Part shown: positions 60,692 through 64,000 of the stretch, one piece after another | Layout: every line of letters begins with the position of its first letter | Numbering within the stretch: the first letter of the stretch is position 1 | Source: Candidatus Gastranaerophilales bacterium | GTDB lineage: Bacteria > Cyanobacteriota > Vampirovibrionia > Gastranaerophilales > Gastranaerophilaceae | DNA: 64,000 nucleotides | NCBI GenBank assembly: GCA_944323875.1 | Contig: CALUUH010000007.1 | Coordinates: 24,210-88,209 of the forward strand | Direction of reading: 5' to 3' | Notes under the pieces: generated by a model | The model's database searches: none | What the model was told of the DNA's origin: nothing | What the model saw: only the letters and a program-made list of their open reading frames with translations | Program-made: the position numbers and the translations under genes

Positions 60692-61120
60692 TTACACCAA
60701 TTGAATTAACGCCATTTCAGAAGCATCACCGCGTCTTGGAGGCAATCTGAATATTCTTGTATAGCCGCCGTTGCGGTTTTCGTATTTTTTACCGATTACT
60801 ACAAACAATTTTCTCAACACTGTTTGAGAAGCAAGTTTTTTGTCAGCTTGAGGTGCTTCAAAAACTTCACCTGTAGCAAGGTCAATATAGCTGCCGGTTT
60901 CTTTGTTGTAGATGAATTTAGCAGCCTGACGGATGTTGTGTAAACCGCCTTTTTTTGCAAGGGTGATAATCTCTTCAGCGTATGGTTTCAACGCTTTTGC
61001 GCGAGCCATAGTTGTTTTGATTTCACCATGCACAAAAAGTTCGGTAGCTAAAGAACGCAACAAGGCTTTTCTTTGGTCTTGTGCTTTTCCCAGCGTATGT
61101 TTTTTTGTCATGTGTCTCAT
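60692..61120 (-). CDS. rplQ: Ribosomal protein L17
   Basis: The 142-residue protein sits near the exit tunnel of the large subunit. It has the family pattern RKALLRSLATELFVHGEIKTTMARAKALKPYAEEIITLAK (about 17-56) and ends with GYTRIFRLPPRRGDASEMALIQLV. The first Met (MRHMTKK) matches the usual MRH start. It follows rpoA by 26 bases. Confidence 0.97.
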   Translation of the reverse strand: MRHMTKKHTLGKAQDQRKALLRSLATELFVHGEIKTTMARAKALKPYAEEIITLAKKGGLHNIRQAAKFIYNKETGSYIDLATGEVFEAPQADKKLASQTVLRKLFVVIGKKYENRNGGYTRIFRLPPRRGDASEMALIQLV

Positions 61121-61146
61121 TTTTATGTTCCTTTATAGTTTATTTA

Positions 61147-62115
61147 TTAGCCAATTTCTTCTTCTATTTCAGGGTTTGGAGCAAGGTCTAAACCGAAATG
61201 ATGAAGTCTTTCGATTACTTCGTCAGATGATTTTTTACCGAAGTTTTTGATGTTTAACAAATCATGTTCTGATTTTTTCAACAATTCAGCCATTGAATTG
61301 ATGCTTGCACGTTTCAAGCAGTTGTATGCTCTAACAGACAATTCCAATTCTTCAATGGTCATACTTGGTACATTTGAATCATCTTCTTTTTCTTCTTCAA
61401 TAGCAGCGATAGGCGAAATTGCCGGTTGGCCTGCTATTGCTGAAATCTGCATAAAGTGTTCAATTAATAAGTTAGATGCCTGACTTAAAGCCTGAATAAC
61501 ATCAATTGAACCGTTTGACCAGATTTCCAGAGTTAATTTATCAAAGTCGATAGAATCACCAACACGGGTGTTTTCTACGGTGTAGCTTACGCGTTTGATA
61601 GGCATGAATGTTGCGTCTATAGGTAATACGTCGATAGAAACGCCTTTTGCATCTCTAGGTACATCGTTAGCAACATAGCCTTTTCCTGTTTCTACAATAA
61701 TATCAGCATGGAAGCTGCCGCCGTCTGCAACTGTACAAATCAACCAGTCAGGGTTTACAACTTTTACACCTGCAGGCAGTTGAATATCACTTGCCAGAAC
61801 AGCACCCGGTTTATCTACGTCTATACGCAAGTGTTGAGGGTCTTTTGAATCTGTTTTTACAACAAGGCCTTTCAAATTCAACATTACGTCGATTACGTCC
61901 TCTAAAACGCCAGGTATTGCTGTGTATTCGTGAGTTATACCTTCAATTCTGACAGATGTTACTGCTGTACCTTCAAGGCTGGAAAGCAACACGCGTCTCA
62001 AAGAGTTCCCGATTGTAGTACCAAATCCTTTTTCCAACGGTTCTACCACAAATTTACCATATTGTGATCCATCTGAACTTGTTGTCGTATTAACGCATTT
62101 AATTTTCAATTCCAT
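61147..62115 (-). CDS. rpoA: RNA polymerase alpha subunit
   Basis: The 322-residue protein has the N-terminal assembly domain (GFGTTIGNSLRRVLLSSLEGTAVTSVRIEG near 30-60) that dimerises and recruits beta and beta-prime. A linker of acidic residues (EEEKEDDSNVP near 243) joins it to the C-terminal domain (SVRAYNCLKRASINSMAELLKKSEHDLLNIKNFGKKSSDEVIERL), which contacts UP elements and activators. Length is normal. It lies in the conserved rpsM-rpsK-rpsD-rpoA-rplQ order. Confidence 0.98.
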   Translation of the reverse strand: MELKIKCVNTTTSSDGSQYGKFVVEPLEKGFGTTIGNSLRRVLLSSLEGTAVTSVRIEGITHEYTAIPGVLEDVIDVMLNLKGLVVKTDSKDPQHLRIDVDKPGAVLASDIQLPAGVKVVNPDWLICTVADGGSFHADIIVETGKGYVANDVPRDAKGVSIDVLPIDATFMPIKRVSYTVENTRVGDSIDFDKLTLEIWSNGSIDVIQALSQASNLLIEHFMQISAIAGQPAISPIAAIEEEKEDDSNVPSMTIEELELSVRAYNCLKRASINSMAELLKKSEHDLLNIKNFGKKSSDEVIERLHHFGLDLAPNPEIEEEIG

Positions 62116-62245
62116 GTTTTTTCTCCTAGTTGTTTGATTAACTATTGTTGGATTTCTCCGTTTGGTGGGCTTTAATTCATCAAAACCCGTCCGAATTGTC
62201 CGGCCTGCACACTCGTTTTGAGGTGTTCAGGCGGCGTTCAATCCG

Positions 62246-62848
62246 TTATTTTGAATAGTACTCAATTACGAGTTGTTCTTTGAAGTTCGGATCTAATTCT
62301 TCTCTTTCCGGAATTCTGTCGAAAGTGATTTTCAAAGCTTCTTTGTCAATTGTCATCCATGCCGGAGCACAAGCCATATCAATAAGTTCTGTTACATTTT
62401 TGATAAATTCTGTACTTCTTGATTTGATAGTAATGACATCGCCTGCTTTTACAAGGTATGAAGGGATATCAACTTTCTTACCGTTTACAAGAACATGACC
62501 GTGATTTACGATTTGTCTTGTTTGTTTACGTGTAACACCTAATCCTGCTCTGTAGAGGACATTGTCAAGTCTTGATTCCAAAAGCTGTAAAAGAATTGTA
62601 CCGGTTACGCCTTTTCTTCTTGCAGCTTCGTTATAATATTTAGCGAATTGTTTTTCGCTTACAAGGTATGTAAATCTGATTTTCTGTTTTTCTGCTAAGT
62701 GAAGCGCATATTCAGAAAGTTTTTTTCTGACTGCACCGTGTTGACCTGAAGCAGTTTGACGCATAGAACTGGTCAGTTTTCTGTTTGACAAATCACTAAC
62801 CTTCTTGTTGCGGAATAATTTATTATTAGGTCCTGTGTATCTAGCCAT
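62246..62848 (-). CDS. rpsD: Ribosomal protein S4
   Basis: The protein has 200 residues from ATG at 62848 (AAGGAG 10 bases before, protein MARYTGPNNKLFRNKK); a longer frame to 62911 has no ribosome site and a non-conserved prefix. S4 is an early 16S-binding protein. The S4 RNA-binding motif is LESRLDNVLYRAGLGVTRKQTRQIVNHGHVLVNGKKVDIPSY (about 90-135). There are no zinc cysteines, so it is the C-minus form. It is followed by a 130 bp spacer before rpoA. Confidence 0.96.
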   Translation of the reverse strand: MARYTGPNNKLFRNKKVSDLSNRKLTSSMRQTASGQHGAVRKKLSEYALHLAEKQKIRFTYLVSEKQFAKYYNEAARRKGVTGTILLQLLESRLDNVLYRAGLGVTRKQTRQIVNHGHVLVNGKKVDIPSYLVKAGDVITIKSRSTEFIKNVTELIDMACAPAWMTIDKEALKITFDRIPEREELDPNFKEQLVIEYYSK

Positions 62849-63011
62849 TTGTGTATATTCTCCTTTACTTTTGTGCGGGGCATCTATGGTTTGCCTTTGG
62901 CTTTTCAGCAAGCCCCCGCGGTTACATAGTTGTTAACTGTATTTTCAAAACGGGTTAGTGTACCCGCTTCCTTTTATTTAAAAAAGGGTTTCCGTGTCAT
63001 TAATACATTTA

Positions 63012-63398
63012 TTATACACGGCGTTTTTTAGGCGGACGGCAGCCGTTGTGCGGAATAGGTGTTACATCTTTAATCAATGTAATTTCCAAACCTGCAGCCT
63101 GAATTGCTCTGATAGCTGTTTCTCTGCCTGAACCAGGGCCTTTGATATGTACTTCAACTTTTTTCATACCCTGATCAATTGATTTTTTTGCAACAAGTTC
63201 TGCTGCTGATTGTGCTGCAAAAGGAGTTCCTTTTCTTGCACCTTTGAACCCTGTAGCGCCTGCTGTTGCCCATGCAATAGCATTTCCCTGGGTGTCTGTT
63301 GATGTTACGATTGTATTGTTAAAGGTTGATTGAATATGTACAACACCTTGCAATACATTCTTTTTTTCTTTTTTCTTTGTTTTTTGTGGTCTTGCCAT
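63012..63398 (-). CDS. rpsK: Ribosomal protein S11
   Basis: The 128-residue platform protein of the 30S subunit. [43 protein letters not shown] (about 22-64) and the C-terminal [18 protein letters not shown] are diagnostic. It sits between rpsM and rpsD with unusually long spacers on both sides (160 and 163 bp), the upstream one holding palindromes. Confidence 0.97.
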   Translation of the reverse strand: MARPQKTKKKEKKNVLQGVVHIQSTFNNTIVTSTDTQGNAIAWATAGATGFKGARKGTPFAAQSAAELVAKKSIDQGMKKVEVHIKGPGSGRETAIRAIQAAGLEITLIKDVTPIPHNGCRPPKKRRV

Positions 63399-63429
63399 TT
63401 TTATTTCCTTTATGTTGTGTTTAGTTTTT

Positions 63430-63558
63430 ATATTCTTTTACACGCCCGAAACTAATTCGGATTTGATACCCGCCGGCCGCCTACCGACTCCGGCAGATCC
63501 CGAAACAAGTTCGGGATAAGATATCCGTAAGGCTCGCTTGCGCTCGCCAACGGCTATC
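63430..63558. repeat. Palindromic element between rpsM and rpsK
   Basis: Three nested structures: TCCCGAA-N5-TTCGGGA near 63498-63516 with a partial second copy (CCCGAAACTAATTCGG) near 63446-63462; an outer pair AAGATATCCGT / ACGGCTATCTT; and an inner GGCTCGC...GCTCGCC stem. The stretch is richer in G and C than its neighbours. It could be a mobile palindromic unit or a transcript-processing or attenuation site inside the ribosomal operon. Confidence 0.5.
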
Positions 63559-63924
63559 TTACTTTTTCTTAGCAACTGCGCCGTTTTTCTTTCCGCGGCG
63601 AGTTCTTGCATTAGTCTTTGTTCTCTGGCCTCTGCACGGAAGGTTGCGTTTGTGGCGCATTCCTCTGTATGAGCCGATTTCCTGAAGGCGTTTGATGTTC
63701 ATTGTTACTTCACGTCTCAAATCACCTTCTATATGATAGTTTGACAGCTCGTTACGTAAGTTTTTTATATCTTCTTCTGTCAAATCGTCTGTTCTTAAAT
63801 CAGGTGATATACCTGTAGCAGCAAGGATTTTCTTGCTTCTGGTAGGCCCTATTCCGTAGATATAGGTCAATGCTATTTCCATTCTTTTGTTACGAGGTAA
63901 ATCTACCCCTGCTAGTCTTGCCAT
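63559..63924 (-). CDS. rpsM: Ribosomal protein S13
   Basis: The 121-residue protein of the 30S head contacts the P-site tRNA and L5. [33 protein letters not shown] at the start and [27 protein letters not shown] near the end are universal S13 motifs. AAAGGAGAAAATTT precedes the ATG. It is the first gene of the cluster visible here; genes such as rpmJ and infA that often precede it would lie beyond the right edge. Confidence 0.97.
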   Translation of the reverse strand: MARLAGVDLPRNKRMEIALTYIYGIGPTRSKKILAATGISPDLRTDDLTEEDIKNLRNELSNYHIEGDLRREVTMNIKRLQEIGSYRGMRHKRNLPCRGQRTKTNARTRRGKKNGAVAKKK

Positions 63925-64000
63925 TTTAAATTTTCTCCTTTGTTACTTGTTGTTAGATTTTTTTGGGTAAGAGGCTTAAATACTTCCTCTCCACCTGCCG

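Overview
The window is AT-rich bacterial chromosome with dense, mostly operonic genes. Several features suggest a strictly or mainly anaerobic gut bacterium of the cyanobacterial sister group (Vampirovibrionia/Melainabacteria, Gastranaerophilales-like): an oxygen-defence set of flavodiiron protein, three rubrerythrin-type proteins, rubredoxin and PerR; a threonyl-tRNA synthetase without its TGS domain; several prepilin-like proteins of the 'AFTLAEVLITLAVIG' type; and small proteins with an NPINTTPFAG-like start. This placement is inference from gene content and style, not from a phylogeny.

Layout. 1-3.5 kb: end of a SNF2-type helicase, a short-leader pilin-like gene, thrS and a GNAT acetyltransferase. 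3.5-7.6 kb (minus strand): a Tat-type iron-sulfur flavoprotein with a MerR-type promoter, then the perR - rubredoxin - rubrerythrin - rubrerythrin - fprA - small protein cluster, headed by a PerR box. 7.6-27 kb: M16 protease, LysR regulator, hydrolase, DMT exporter, hom-thrC, a proline/threonine-repeat protein, an Opp/Dpp-type ATPase, dnaB, pncC, dnaK, murI-amiC and a small LuxR-type protein. 27.2-30.7 kb: tRNA-Arg and the first of two closely related pilin-like genes in repeat-rich DNA. 30.7-41.6 kb: nagZ, aquaporin, pgeF, a Mur ligase, a MerR regulator, a FliI-type ATPase, fixCX and rsmD. 41.6-43.9 kb: the second related pilin-like gene. 43.9-59 kb: a DAACS symporter, ileS, a coiled-coil protein, two further pilin-like genes each divergent from an XRE regulator, fusA, miaB, an acyl-CoA ligase and reverse rubrerythrin. 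59-64 kb: the rpsM-rpsK-rpsD-rpoA-rplQ-truA-rplM-rpsI ribosomal cluster.

The main discovery is that the pilin-like genes at 28126-29481 and 41954-43396 carry the signature of diversity-generating retroelement (DGR) target genes. Their last ~150 bp encode a C-type-lectin-like tail and differ at 23 positions, all first or second codon positions and none third. Every difference can be explained by mutation of adenines in a template made largely of AAC/AAT codons. Just upstream the two genes differ at many silent third positions. Each variable region is followed at once by a conserved perfect hairpin, as in known DGR targets. No reverse transcriptase, accessory protein or template repeat is present here, so the two genes would be remote targets served in trans.

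A second theme is the odd build of these pilin genes. Both DGR-like targets share a ~210 bp leader with a strong promoter, a 44-45 codon apparently leaderless mini-ORF and a run of 9 or 10 G. In four pilin-like genes the prepilin leader is 44-132 residues long and is largely encoded by palindromic repeat families that also fill the neighbouring intergenic DNA.

Regulation readable in the sequence: two PerR-type 7-1-7 boxes (in front of perR and of reverse rubrerythrin), two MerR-type promoters with 19 bp spacers (the flavoprotein gene and the merR gene), and at least nine genes whose -10 box sits only 5-7 bases before the start codon, implying leaderless mRNAs.
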